Below are positions 32,171 through 47,100 of a stretch of DNA of 64,000 nt, one piece after another. Source of the DNA: Actinernus sp. WN-2022 (lineage: Eukaryota > Cnidaria > Anthozoa > Actiniaria > Actinernidae); assembly GCA_030867875.1 (NCBI GenBank), contig JAOWCC010001599.1, positions 1 to 64,000 of the forward strand, given 5' to 3'. How positions within the stretch are numbered: the first letter of the stretch is position 1; every line of letters begins with the position of its first letter. The position numbers and the translations under genes were made by a program. The notes beneath the pieces are model-generated. The model was not told the DNA's origin. It was given only the letters and a program-made list of their open reading frames with translations, and did not search any database.

Positions 32171-35100
32171 ATGGGCGATAGGGTGCTACTAATTGGAAGT
32201 GGTGGAAGAGAACACGCTCTTGCTTGGAAAATATCCCAGTCAAGTCATGTTTCAAGGGTTTTTATAGCGCCAGGAAACGCAGGAACGAGATCTTCCAAAT
32301 CCAAAGGCAAAACGGAGAATCTCCCTTCCTCGATACTGGATCCGTTAAACAGCAACAAAGTTGTTGAATACTGTAAGGAAAATAACATAGACTTCGTTGT
32401 TGTTGGTCCAGAGGCTCCTTTAGCTAATGGAATAGCAGATACGCTCAATGACGCCAATATTCCATGTTTTGGTCCAAGTCAGAAAGCAGCCAGAATTGAG
32501 TCCAGTAAAGCATTTGCCAAAGAGTTCATGCAAAGGCACGACATTCCAACGGCTAAGTTTGAGTCCTTCACGGATTTCCAGGCTGCCTGTGAACATATTA
32601 AAGATGCTTCTTATGCAGCTCTGGTAGTTAAGGCTAGTGGACTGGCAGCCGGGAAGGGAGTAGTTGTGGCTAATGACAAAGAAGAGGCACAAAAAGCTGT
32701 TCGAGATATGCTGAAGGTGAGTGATGAGTGAAATAAATAGAGAATAATACAAGGGCACGCGGAGATATGAAATTTACCTTCAAGCGTTAACTCGATATCT
32801 CACGAGTGGGATATCGAATTATTGAACACTAGAAGATAAATTCCATATTGTTTGATTTTATTAGTTATACTTGGACCAGGGTAAGCACGTGACGTCGAAA
32901 TCGCTGATTGGCTGGAGTAAACAGTACCGCTCGAAACCTGTATTGCTTCATTATACTGTAGCGCTATAGTTTTTGTAGGTGAGGGTGTTTTGTATTGTTG
33001 GGTAAGCCAATGCTGTGGCCGGCTCATTGGCTGAGAGGCGATAGCCACACATGTAAAATTATCATATTTTTACGTGTGTTCATGCAGATACAATGTTTTT
33101 AAATATAATTAAAGTGCAAGTAGTGCCATAACACAACATTAACTCTTTTTCCCCAAATTTCGATTTCTGATATATTTCAGTTGTCTAAATTAGTTTTCTT
33201 CGAGAGGCAGGTGCAGCAATTAAACTAGAATAAAAGCTACCCAAATTGTGGGACTGTTTCATCTTGTGATGTTTCAAGGAAACCTACAGGATTTTATTGC
33301 ATTAGTTTTTGCTTGGGACAAGGGGCAGACTTGGTTTAGCCACTATCTTGAAATTCCTTCAGTACAATGCGACTTTCTGCTGACAATAATTATTGTTGGC
33401 GCTCACGAGATTCCTAATGCAGAGCAAGTCCCGAAGAGGCACATAGTACCGAGTGAGCCCCGAAGGGGATAAAAAACGTGGGGAGTGAAACCGTTAAGAT
33501 TCTGTAGCTTGATGATGCTCATAGCAAATTGCTAGGCACAGGAGCCGTTGCTAGGCACTGATTTCAACAAGGTACATACTCAGTGAACACAACACAAACT
33601 ACATGTAGAAGGGAGGTGGGAGTACCTAAACCAAGTAAAATTACATAGATGAAGAAGCTAATTCCCTGCTAGCAGAGGTCTCATTTTACCAAGACAACAA
33701 CAACAATTTCTTTATTTACCACAAATCCTTATCTAATTTACATTGTTTATCGACATAACAGGTAAATTTCCACCCAGAATAACTATAAAGAGCTACATGT
33801 AATCGAGCTGGGTGGCTTATTTGAAAGATAAAGGTCGAAATGATCAAAATCCACACCCTAGGGATCACCACCCTAGAGGAGCGCAGGGATATGGCATGCG
33901 CCAAGTTTATAAGAAAAATCACTCCTGGAAACCCCCTGTATTCTCTTATACATTCTCGGATCACCGGACAGTCTTCTCACTATAATATGAGACCAAAAGC
34001 GCATACCACTATGGCGACAAAAACCGACCGCTTTGGCGGTTTTGTCAGCACAAAATATGCGTCCAGAGCGCTCATTAACTAGTTCTCGGTTATATCTCAT
34101 AATATAGATATGTATATCTATTAGTATTATTTATTATATAGTAACTTACTAGGAAGTTGTCTGTTCGTTAGTATATATGTATAGTTGACCTACACTGTAA
34201 TTCAGCCACTGGCTGCGAGAGTGATTAATAAACGAATTATTATTATATTATTATACACACACACACGAAGGAAATTAAATAAAAAAAAACACACACACAC
34301 AAATGGTATCAAAGCTAATTATTTATATGGAAAATCATAAAATGGTATAGGCGGCAATATATGGTATAAGTGCAAATAAATTTGTGAAGAAAAAGATAAC
34401 AAACTAGATGTATAACTCCAATAACTCCAATGTTTTATTTTATTTTTGAAAGCTTTCATGTTTTAGATCCTCACTTATTAAGTTCCATATCGTTGCCCCT
34501 CTATATCGTATGTTGAATTTACCATAATTTATTCTCACAGGCGCTATATAATGTCTTTGCAGCTAATCTGGTGTTATAATTGTGTTTAGATGACACTAGG
34601 TCAAAAAAGTTGTCAAATCTTGAAGGAAGCAAATTATGGTGAAACATGAAGGTCCAATAGGTGGATGAGATCGGGGATGAGATCCACAAATTATAATATT
34701 TTTAAAGCACTAAAGAGAGGATTTGAGTGTTCACCTGGTTTAGAGAAAGTTATTCTCCTGAGTGCCTTTTTTTGAAGAACAATGATAGGTTTTAAAGACG
34801 ATTCATAAGTATTTCCCCATACCAGTAGCCCATATATTAGAAAGGGGTAAATGAGTGAATAGTATAATTGTATTAAGACATTGGTTGGAAGAAAATACCT
34901 AACTTTGGAAATAATGCCAACTCCCCTTGAAATCTTTTTGCAGAGTTCATGTATATGTTGTTTCCAATTAAGGCGAGAGTCAATTAGGATTCCTAAATAT
35001 TTCACATAAGATTCCTGCTTAATAATTTGGCTACTAATTTTGACATTTAACGCATGCTTGATTTTTTTCTGAGGTGGATGGAACAGAACATAATTAGTTT

Positions 35101-38100
35101 TATCAATATTTAGGGATAACTTATTAGCACAAAGCTAGGCATAGACGTTCTCTAATTCTACCTTTAACTTAGTTTCAAGATTAACAATACTGTAATCACT
35201 AAGAAATAAATTAGTGTCATCGGCAAAAATATGGAAATCAAACAAGCTAGAGCAGTTGTGGAAATCATTGATGTAGAGCAGAAACAATAATGGCCCCAAA
35301 ACTGATCTTGTGGCACCCCACATGAAATTTGGCACATTTCAGACTTTGTATTGCCTATTGAAACAAATTGCTTCCTATTCTCAAGAGAGGAAACAAACCA
35401 ATTGTATGCTACTCCACGATGAATTGAAGAAAATATTATCTATCAGGGTAGCAGTATGTTCAGTAATTCTAGTAGGCTGGATGATACATGTGTGCCTCAA
35501 AGAAATAAGAATTTAGGGTGTTAAGAAAATCTTCAGTCAGAGCATGAGATTCATAATTTAACAAATTTATATTGAAATCTCCCATAATTACCGTATTTAC
35601 CCGTGTATAAGCCGCACCTGTAGATAAGCAGCACCCCAAGTTTTGAAGCTTGAATTTAAGGTCCTGTTACACGAAGTAATTTTTCTTGCAACTTGCAATG
35701 CAAAGCCATTGCGAGACAAATTGCAGAAAAAGTTGCACGTGTAACACCCCTATTTACAACTCGTCTCGCAATGAAAAATTACGACAAGTTGCGGGGAAAG
35801 TAGAACGATCTTCTACTTTTCGCAATGCTGCACGATCGGTTGCACCATGTAACATCCCTCTTTGCAACTTGTGTTGCAATTTTGGCGAAACAACCAATCA
35901 CAATTCTCATAGCTAGCCCAAGGGGAGAGGGGAGGGAAGGTGAAATTCGCACCGCAATCCAAGATGGATTTGTTTACGTTTCCCGGCGAAGAGGTAGACA
36001 AAGAAAACAACTTATTTGGCGTTGCCGAAAAATGTAAATAGGAAGTTGATGGATGCAGAGAAGGTTGAGCTGTTGAGTGAGTTGAACAATCGTCCATGTC
36101 TTAACCACGGTGTTCTGCGTCTCTTTTTATCGTTTTCTTCTTCATGCTTCAACTCTAAAACATTAAAATACACATTTCCTACGGCGATCCGCGACCATGT
36201 TGCCATATGTTGTAATTTATTTGTTTTTATTTTATTGATGAGTTTCCGCTGAAAATTGTAAAAATCTGGCGGCGGGCTTAAATCGCATTGCAAGTTGCAA
36301 AGAACGTTGCGTACGTCTAACACCCCACAGCAACTTGCAATGATTTTCGATCGTTAACATTGCGATGCAAGTTGCAAGAAAAATTGTCTTGTGTAACAGG
36401 ACCTTTAGGGAAAAAAGTTTTTTTGAAAAATACAAACAATAATTAGAAAATCTTTTGTCTGAGTTCATAAACGCTTGTACTTGATGCCAAACTTCTTCAA
36501 AAAAAAGAATAATCTTTCGTTGGAGTTCATAAACACTCGTACTTGAAGCAAAACTTCATCAGATTGTCATAAATAAATAATCACAACTTTAATTCGATCG
36601 AATATGGTTCAACTTGCCAACTTCTTGTGTATATTTTAACCTGCAGTCTTTAAATCACTCCAGAATTCTTCCGCATTTATTCCCCAATTAACTAACAACA
36701 ATTCCAAGGAACCGCTTTCCTTTAATCGCTAGAGCAAGAAAGGTTTTCTGGCGAAACAATACTTGCACGAGTAGGTCAGGTCCGCCATCTTGGATTTTCA
36801 TTAACTAGTGCCAATCTCCCACGTGTAAAATTGCGAAGAATGCCTGGTTGTTTAGATGCATGCTTTGACAACCGCTGCGAATCAGCGTGTTTTGGAAGGT
36901 AAATAAGGGAGCACGTCCAAATATCGGGCGGAAATCCGATTATCGGAATCGGATCCGATGCCCTTGCCGATACTTGAGCATCGGGAAAACGTAGAGGTAC
37001 TTTCAAGTCTTGTCCGATTCCGATAGCAAATATTCCGATTACATCCGATCCGATCCGATCGAACATAACAGTGACTTGTTCGGAACTCACATCGATCTGT
37101 CCGATTTCCAAGTTGCTCTATTAAATTTTTGTAAACATGATTTACGCCAGCACGAGTTGACATAAACCCGAGTTGAACTCAGTAGATCCGAACTCAATTG
37201 TCGTGCTGCTCAGGCAGCGATCCCACGCTTCGGAAAACAACAAACAGACCCCAAGACAGACATGAAGAACTACATTTTTATTCGACCTGATAGAGCAACG
37301 GACATTGCATTTCGAAGAAATTTCGGCAAGCGTACGTGTTCATTGCACAATTTCGTATTTTAACCTTTCTTCCACCAGGATCGATTTAACGCGTGACAAA
37401 TTCGAATTCATGACAAACAGTTTTACAAAGTACAGCTATACAGTAAGATGGTTTTGGTAAATACCCTGCGTACCGGATTCTTATAATAAAAGTCCCCGTC
37501 AATCATGAACTGTCACTGAACCAGACGCGTGTCTCATTTCTGACACAAATACCGCGGGGGCGCAATTAATTTCCATTTACGCGAACTGACTGATCTGATC
37601 TGATCCGATGCATTTAAAGCTCTTTTAATTCAAAAGGAATTGCACTTTCCCAGTAGAAGTTTTCTGGTAAGAGTATAGAAGTTTTTGCACGTCTTGATCA
37701 ATATGACAAACGTTGCTTCAAAACTCTGTTGATGTTCTGTAAAATATCAGACTGACACGTTCACGCCTGACTGATTGCACGTGGAAATTCAGACTCCAAG
37801 AAGAGTTGAGATTTTTATACGCAAACATTTACAATGATTTCTGCCGAAACCTTTTAATACTAGTAACAAGACAAGGATCTGCCGTAAATGTGAAACTACA
37901 CTGACGCAAAAGTTTATTTGGTGTTATGCTTTGCGCTCAGCGAGTGAGTCAAGCTTTAAAGCGGGCCACATACCGCCGGTGTCACAGCGATTTCGCCCCC
38001 CCCAGTGAATTCGCCCCCCCGGGGCGAAATCGCTAGTGAATTCGCCCCCCCGGGGCGAGATCGCTAGTGAATTCGACCTCCCCGGGGCGAGATCGCTAGT

Positions 38101-41100
38101 GAATTCGCCCCCCCTAGGGGGGGCGAAATCGCTAGTGAATTGTACTCATAGTTCTTATAGAAATCGCCCCGCCTCAGAAAATAGAGGCAGTACATGTCAA
38201 CGCAATGAATACAAAGTGTTTTTTTTTATAAATCTGAAGTCTTTTTTAAATAAAATTAAGTTTAAGACCTCTTTAGCTACTATTTCTACTACTGACTACA
38301 AAAATATGTGAGTCGGTAACACTCCTTTTCTTCGGAAGGTCATTTCAAATTCTTTCCGAATTTGAGTTAATTACACTGCTAGAAACTTTCAAAACTTACC
38401 GCCGTTTTATCATTAGAGTAATAAGCTGTTTATCCAGAAAGGTCTTCCTAGTTTGAACTGATCTAATTACCAAATTAACAAGTGCCGTTAGCTCAATTGA
38501 ATATAGAACAAAGCACTCAAGTCGATCAGATAACGCTCCTTTATTCGGCAAAGTTCTTTCAAAATAGATGGATCGATGCGAGCATTACTAGTTTTAGTAT
38601 TATACGACTTGGCGGACCGTATGGTTTTCATAAAAATCATCAGGCTATTTGGCAGTTGTTTCCAAATATGAGCTCCACTCGCTACAAGCTAAGGTATGTT
38701 TTAAAACTTCCCGCCGTTTTCGATCTTAATTAGTTCATTAGCTTGTTTATTCAGAAGGTTTTCAATTGAAAATAGAACAAAGCACGCGAGTCGGTAAAAC
38801 TTCCTTTATTCGGCAAAGTCTTTTCAAATTAGGCGGATTTACGGGTTATCAAAACCACAATAATTACATCATCTACCTGTTGGCTTCAGGTAAGAAATAC
38901 TAACAACAAATCATTCGAAGATTGACAAAGATTGTAGGTGGATTGCAGAATCCCTTGTCGAGTTTCTTGTTGCACAGTTCGCGCGAATGAAAATTGCAGC
39001 ATTTACCGTAGCTTACCAACACGAATTTTGTCAAAGAAAAACGAAGCGTGAATTTTAAAATAGAATTGAATTGAATGCCTTACACATTACTGATAGCTTT
39101 TTGCATTACTGTTCTCCACGTCCAATACATTACAGTAATAATAATAAGGAAAACATATGTATTTATAACCTTTTAAAAGGTTGGAGGGGAGGGGGGGCGA
39201 AATCGCTAGAGGGGGGCGAGGAATGGGGGGCGAATTCACTAGCGATTTCGCCCCCCGGGGGTCGAATTCACGGGGGGGCGAAATCGCTGGTACACCGGTC
39301 TGGGAACTATTAGCGAGCAGCCGTTGTTTTGTTTATTTTACGGCTCACGATATTTCGATAACTGCATGGTCCGAATTTACTTGAAAACTTCATGCAATGA
39401 CTTTTACAAAGATCTGGAAGGCTGATGGATCTGAATATTATTGATACGGTAACCTTTACAAAATTGAACACTTCCATTCCTTTCGTAATTATTACCCTTC
39501 CGGCCTTCGATTCAAACCGGGTTCAAAGCATCAGATTTCTATTCTTAGCCTGATTATACTGACTGAACTGAAGTAAACTCTACAGTTGTCCTCCTGTACC
39601 GTTCGAAAATGAGCCGAAAAGTTCAGTTAGTCAAAGTCCAAATAAAGTTTACAACTCAGGTTGGTCGAATTGACCGAGTGAGCCGGAAAAAAGTAACTTG
39701 ATCTTGGACGGATCGAGATTACGAAGCGACATTTCGAAGAAGCGAAGTTTCGTGCGGGCTTCCTAGTCAGCTAGCTAATGTTGGTGTACATATCATGTGT
39801 CCTATCTTTAATGATGCTACACGATGAAGAAATTTAGAGAAGTTGGGGAAGCAAAGAAAAAAAGTGTCAATATCAAAACTAAAACAACGACCATTGAAGT
39901 AGCAAGAAACTGGCATATTTCCACGCCACTTGCGGAGCTAACAAACATTTCGATCTACAGTACACTGTTTTAAATCTCCTACATGTATCTATCATTAGTC
40001 CGTGTTTTAGTAAAGTTTTAATTAACTTTCATTAGGGTTTTAATAATGCCCCGGCTATTTGCAATCGCTTCAAAGTTCATTTGGTTGCTTATTAAGCGAA
40101 TGCAGAAAACCGTGCTTTTCCTAGCGCGTAGCGATCATGTTTAATCGGTTGTGGTGGCGGCTGCAGTACTGAACATAGCAATTTGGAAGGTCATCTGACA
40201 GATCAAAGACTGATACATATTTCCGTTCCGATTCTTCCAAGTCTTTCGGTACCGATACTGTACTTATTTCCGATTCCCATTCTATCGGCACCGATTCAAT
40301 CGGGTGGACCTTCAGTGACATCGGAATCGGATCTATTACCGAATGATCGGAATCGGTCAGGACCGATTCCGATATTTGGACGCGCTCCCTAAGCTTAATC
40401 ACGTTTAAATATTCACAAAATTCTAATATATTACGTCTAAGGTGGGTCTTAGAAGAGTTTTTCCTTTAACTCTTTGAAAGTGCGTGTTTCCCCCCCCCCC
40501 CCCCCCCCAAAAATGATTATGCTTAAATTGCTATATTACACGATCGGATGCGATTTGGACCTGATTGTAATATACGCACCGTCGCATAATAAAAGCTTCA
40601 TACAGGTTCATATGTAAATATATGTTAATGTTGGGTCTCCTTTCTAGGTGTTCCCGTAGATAAGCCGCACCCCCGATTTTGAACGAAAATTTTGGGTGAA
40701 AAGGTGCGGCTTATACACGGGTAAATACGGTATGCGATATTTGGACTCTAGATGTATCTTTTCCAATTTGTGAATACAAATTTTGTAGAAAACATTCTAG
40801 GTTTGAATTTGGGTGTCGGTAGATTACACAACACACAATGTTTTTGTTAAAATAATTTTCAACTTCAACCCATAAACTTTCCTGCTCTAAAGATGTAGAA
40901 GAAAGATCATCCCTAACATGGCAAAGAAGATCAGAATCAATATACAAACCAACACCTCCAGCTCTTTGTTCAGTGGGTTGTTGAACAAATCTGTAACCAG
41001 GGAGTTTTGTATTCAAAATTGGATCCTTGTTGCTATTAATCCAGGTTTCGGTCACACCGATAATTTTAAATTGATATTGAAGTTCATTCAGCATATTGGT

Positions 41101-44100
41101 TAGATTGTCGAAATTGGCTTGTAGGCTTCTAATGTTGCAATGAATAATAGAAAGAGGATGTTGGTATAAAGTGTCTTGAATATCACTCGAAGCATGAAAT
41201 TCATGTGTATTATAATATTTAAAGTTTACTTTCGAAGGAAGATTATACTCTGGATCACATTGAGACAAGTGAGGGGTATTAGTTATTGATGATAGCCAAG
41301 CTAATCTGGGTAGATGTTCCAAATTATTTTCAGAAATATTTTTTGAGCATCCACAGCTAGTATTTGAGTTAAAAGCTAAGCTGTAATAACTCCTCAGCAG
41401 AGAGTTTAGCGAACGGAAAAGCTAACTCATAGCAATCTGGGCATAGCCAGGATATATTATTTGAAGTATGATATTTATAGTCTTTGAGGGAAAATGTAGT
41501 ACACTTAAGGTGAAACATGTGAGAACACACATCACACTTTAAAGTCCTACCATTCCTACGTATCGTTTTCAAACAAGCTTGACACTTGAAAGCAGCAACT
41601 GTTTACTTATCTCACTCATCTGCAGACTCATCATGAGGAGCTTGGGGGAGTCCTGGTGCCTTCAGCTTGTCCAGATCGGCTATGGAGAGAACGGTGACAG
41701 CGGGGCTTCTATCATTCTTTCGAAGAAAAATCTTGCCATATGAACTTGTAATGGTAATCCTTCCTGGATTGCAGACATTTCCCGAAGAGATATTTCTTCC
41801 TTTCCGTAAGGCTTTCTTGGATGTAAATGCCATTAACAGAGAATCGGCCTAGCCCAATGTCATCAGTAGTGAAATCTTTGAGCTTGGATCTCGCTTTGTA
41901 AAAGGCTTCCCTGACATTTCATCTCATGAATTTGACAATTATCGAAGGATATTTGGCCTCCGGTTTAGTAGATGGACCTCCCTTATTTTGTCTGGATGGT
42001 AGTCTATGACTTATTGAGATATCCGAGTCGTTTACTCTCACGTTGACTAGTGATCTGACCTTTGTGTGCAAAGGCAGTTGAAAATGGAGGCCCTTCTTGT
42101 CCAACCAGTGCTGTGACAGACTTGGCCAACTTTAGCAGCCTTAAGTTGTCTTAAAAGTATATTATTTATGACTAGGATGTCAAGCGATTCAGGATAGCTA
42201 TGTTTCAGGACCAGAAACTGTGAATTCTTATTTTATTTTGAGGCAAATTAATGTACTGTTCAAAGGGTAACTGAAGGGTTGTGTTAATTATTGTTACGGT
42301 GACTAGTGTTTTCAAAATCACAGAACAACTGCCTTAATTAGAACCTATTAAAAATATATCGGTTTTCCCCATTTGTTCCTCATTTGATTGTAACTGTTAA
42401 TTTATTAAGCTGTCAGTGTTAACAGTTCTTCAAATACGTTTAGTAAGAAAACTTGTTGCAGAGATTTATAGAGACTTGAAATCAAAAGTCTTTAAATATC
42501 TTTTCTTTCAAGCGAAAACTGAAGGTTCACCTAATCAACACCTACAGTGTATTAATAAAGACTGATCTCTGGCTCTGTTTATTTATTTCCTTTTGTGTTG
42601 GTATTTAACTTCTGCTTTTTTTTTAGTATACATATAATGGTACTCAACATTTCTTTTCCTTTTTTTTTTCAATTTTTGTATCTTATATTACATTTACTAG
42701 ACAGTATTATTAGTCATTATAATAGAGTTTAGTTAGTAGTCTAGTTTTTGTTTTCCTGCTTGCTTGCTTTGGTACCTTAGACCTTTCCTGACCACAAATG
42801 TATCTTCCTATTTTAATAGCCACCTGCCTCGTCTAGCCCCTTATGGTTATTGCAGGTGGCCTGCACCTTATATTCTGTAATGGACATAATCATCATTGTA
42901 TATGTAATTCTTTGAGTGCTAAATAAAAAGTGTTGTTGTTGTTAAGGCAGACTGTCTGCGGTTTTCAAATGCCAAACCTGTCAGCGATCATTCTTGCTAC
43001 CGCCAAAATCGTTTCCTTGGAAACTGCTATGAGCATCAGGAGAAGACACACTAAGTTCTTGTTTCCAATTGGTTCATAGACGTCATGTGTATCACAGTTT
43101 CACTCCCCGCTTTTCTAGTTACACTCTCTGCTTCGGGGATCGCTCAGCACTATGAGTCTCATGAGCGGCAACATTAATTATTGTCAGTGGAAAGTCACAG
43201 TGTAATAAAGGAATTTCAAGATGGTGGCTAAATGCCTGTTTTGTTTCACTCACGATCTCTTCCAAGTCTGCCATGCTCCCTTGCTTGGGAGGGAGTTGAT
43301 TCATTTTATGACATCACATGATCCACGAAAAGTAATCAAAACTAGGGATTAATTGCTAGAAATGATACAAAATTGTCAAGATTAATACCTTTTTTTGAGA
43401 AACAAACACAACTTACAGTACAATATATTTTTATTTTTTAACATGATACTTGCACTTTAAGGCATTCCAACAGAAAATGTATTAATGGAATATAAATATC
43501 CACGAAAGGGAAGTGTTTTGTGAAAGGATAGCTGTCTGACTGGTGCAAGTAGTCGGCTACCAAAAAATTCTTTCATTTTTGGGGTTGACTTGAGGGGAGG
43601 GGGCTACATCATTGCCAAGACGATCGAGGCAAGAGAAGACAAGACAATTTTTTTTGGTATTTAGTACTACTAGTACTGTACATGGACTTTGGTCCAAATA
43701 AACTAAGACAGAGTAGGATCTTAAGGGTGAATTAATGTTATAATCCAGTCATGACATCAATCCTTTGGGTTTAAAATGGCATTTAAGCGGTTTTCATTGG
43801 GCCAGTGCTACAGTATTGTGCAAAAGTCATGCAAACGTATTTCGACGAATTTCGCTCTTTGTTCTTACGAATGTCGCACCTGCGAGCGACATTTCGACGA
43901 TATTTCGTTTATTGTCAAACGAAAATTCGGACCAGGTTATCGAAATATCGTGATCCGAAATATCGTGATCCGAAATTGCAGTTTTGTATTTTAACCTTTC
44001 TTTCACCAGGATTAACGCGTGACAAATTCGAATTCATGACAAACAGTTTTACAAACGTACAGTAAGATGGTTTTGGTAAATACTCTGCGTACCAGAGGCG

Positions 44101-47100
44101 TCAAAAAGTCAAGATTCTTGTATAATAAAAGTCCCCGTCAATCGTGAACTTTCAGCCAGACGCGTGTCTCATTTCTGACACAAATACCGCGGGAGCGTAA
44201 TTAATTTCCATTTACGCGAACTGACTGATCTGATCCGATGCATTAATTAAAAGCTCTTTTAATTCAAAAGGAATTGCACTTTCCCAGTAGAAGTTTTCTG
44301 GTAAGAGTATAGAAGTTTTTGCACGTCTTTCAATATGACAAACGTTGCTTCAAAACTCTGTTGATGTTCAGTAAAATATCAGACTGACACGTTCACGCCT
44401 GACTGATTGCACGTGGGAATTCAGAAGAGTTGAGATTTGAGATTTTAATACGCAAACATTTACAATGATTTTTGCCGAAACCTTTTAATACTAGTAACAA
44501 GACAAGGATCTACTGTAAATGTGAAACTACACTGAAGCAAAAGTTTATTTGGTGTTATGCTTTGCGCTCAGTTACAGCGAGTGAGTCAAGCTTTAAAGCG
44601 GGCCACGCACCGCCGGGAACTAAGCGAGCAGCCTTTGTTTTGTTTATTTTACGGCTCACGATATTTCGATAACTGCATGGTCCGAATTTACTTGAAAACT
44701 TTATGCAACGACTTTTACAAAGATCTGGAAGGCTGAAGGATCTGAATATTATTGTGGATATACGGATAACGTTTACAACATTGAACACTTCCGAAGTTGG
44801 GACGTGCGCGCGATTTATAGTAACGCATTCCTTTCGTTTATTACCCTTCCGGCCTTCGATTCAAACCGGGTTCAAAGCATCGGATTTCTGTTCTTAGCGG
44901 AGCCATTCTTAGCCTGATTATACTGACTGAACTGAAGTAAACTCTACAGTTATCCTCCTGTACCATTCGAAAGTGAGCCGTAATTAGTTGAGTTAGTCAA
45001 AGTCCGAATAAAGTTTACACTCAGGTTGGTCGAATTGACCGAGTGAGCCGGAAAAGGTAACTTGATCTTTGACGGGCAAGGATCGAAATTTCGAAGGTTC
45101 GAAATTTCGAAGGATCGACATTTCGAAGAAGCGAAGTTTCGTGCGAATATTCGCAGAGTATCAAACGAAATTTCGCACGATATTTCGTAGAGTGCAGCGA
45201 ATTTTCGTGCCAACGTGTCGCAGAGCACTGCGAAATGTCGCACAGATTCAACAAAGGGCTTAACGAATTTTCGTCGAAATATCGCCGTAATTTCGGATCG
45301 TGAAAATTTTCGTTCATTTTCGCCGTAAAGCCCCGAAAAGCCCCGAAATTCGCCGAAAGGTGTTTGCAAGACTTTTGCACAATACTGTACCACTATTTAT
45401 AACTTAAAATCATTTTTAAGTGAGCCATAGAATGCATTTCTAAGATGATTGTACATGTACCTCTTGCACCTCAGTACAAAATGGGCTTCATCCTCAATCT
45501 CCTCACTGGGGAGGCAGAAATGACATAACCTATGATCAACCATTTTAAATGGCTGCCTAGCATGCCTTCCTTTTTCAATTTCCAGGTAGTGGTTACTTAA
45601 TATGCTGAGCTTTGTTAGGGCAATTCTATGCTTCACCATTTTAATGTGAAGATACTCCTAAAGCTCATAGCTCACGTTAAAGGTCCTGTAATTCCTTACC
45701 TCATTTTGCTGGCCAGTTTTTCTCCTTGAATCATTGTGAATATCACCTAACCACTTTTGGATTTCTATATCGATAGTTTCGGAAACGTTTTTGGTCCTCC
45801 CTATTAACATTTCCAATAACGTAATAATGATTTCCAACAACAACAATCCTTTATTTACCCCAATAACTTACAATGATATTACAAAAAGAAAATTGATAAT
45901 ACAATGCTAGGGGTACTGGCTACCCAAAATAACCTTAAGAGTTAAAAATGCCAGGCAGCCGGTTTACTGAAGAGATCCCAGGTTGAGAATCTTGGCAAGA
46001 TCTTGCCTGATCATGCAAGATCTATTTCTTGCCAATTTAAGATTAGATGTTCTCAAACTCATTAATAATTCATGAGATAGTCATCCAATGGAGGAACTGT
46101 ATTTGGTCACATGCATGGGTCTTGATACCGGGTGAAACCCTTGTGTTTGATCATGTTTCCAACCCTAGTGATCAATATTTCTTAATCATCATATTCATGA
46201 ACCACTAACTAATTACATACTGATAAACTACAAGTAAGGAGCGAAGAAGTAAAGAAATAAAGAATGACATAGAAAGAAAAAGTGTGCCTCCACTGGAGTT
46301 CGAACCACGACCCTTCCGACTGCTTGTACTAACTCTTGTCCATTACTCTACCAGTACGCTAGTTGAAATCACTGCCATCAAAAAAAAGAATCATAAGCCA
46401 TCTATTGAATAATTAGATACAACAGTCAAATGGTAAACAATACTTGCTTATGAAGTTTGAAAAGAAACGTATGTAAATTGTCGGTTTTGCATTCGCATGA
46501 GAAGACATGTCAAACACTCATTGTTCGTCTTTCATCAGGGAATTCCAAATATTTCGAAAACAATAAAACCCTTGAGGCTACGCCTCTTCGGGTTTCATTT
46601 GTTTTCTCAATATTTGGAACCCCTGATGAAAGACTCCAATTCGTGTTTGACATAGTTCTTGTCAATCTTGCAAGATCTTGCAAGATTCTCAACCTGGGTT
46701 GTTATATGTTAAGGTCGGGGACACACATTCACACACACATTCACGCACTATAAGGTGGAGAATATACATTTAAACTACCAGTAGACTAATATAATATCTA
46801 TGTAAAGTAATAAAGATATGTGTTGCAAAACAGCATTATTATTTGAAAAGAAGGGGTTATTTGAAGAGAAGCGATGTACAGAGGACTAATAATCTTGAAT
46901 AAAGTGATGTTTCATTTTCTTTTTAAATAGAGACAATGAAGCTCTAGGAGGATTTCACCTCTTCGTCAATGGAATTCCTTATTGATGGGCCTTGAAATCT
47001 TATGTTAAATATTCCATAATTTGTTCTTGCTTTTGGAAGATAATAAGATTGTTTTGCAGCAAGTCTTGTATTATAGTTGTGGATTTTATTTATTTTGGTA

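Larger units (their letters stand above)
35591..40730. mobile_element. TA-flanked TIR element inside the LINE
   Basis: The termini CCGTATTTACCCGTGTATAA and its inverted copy at 40711-40730 extend with GCCGCACC and GATAAGC.GCACCCC for about 50 bp. TA stands on both sides (35589-35590, 40731-40732). No transposase gene is recognisable; the inside is filled by two other elements (35659-36404 and 36907-40389). Confidence 0.8.
34420..42110 (-). mobile_element. CR1-like LINE, minus strand, interrupted by a 5.1-kb element
   Basis: From 5' to 3' on the minus strand: ORF1-like sequence (42104-41919, [14 protein letters not shown]; 41833-41612); a PHD-type zinc finger (41572-41369; [18 protein letters not shown]); endonuclease (41322-40735; [33 protein letters not shown]); then, after the insertion 35591-40730, the rest of the endonuclease (IIMGDFNIN), reverse transcriptase ([24 protein letters not shown] at about 35200-35335) and the C-terminus ([17 protein letters not shown], 35005-34691). 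Removing the insertion joins the endonuclease motif R-I-I-M-G-D-F-N exactly. Part of the reverse transcriptase is missing and there are frameshifts. Confidence 0.8.
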
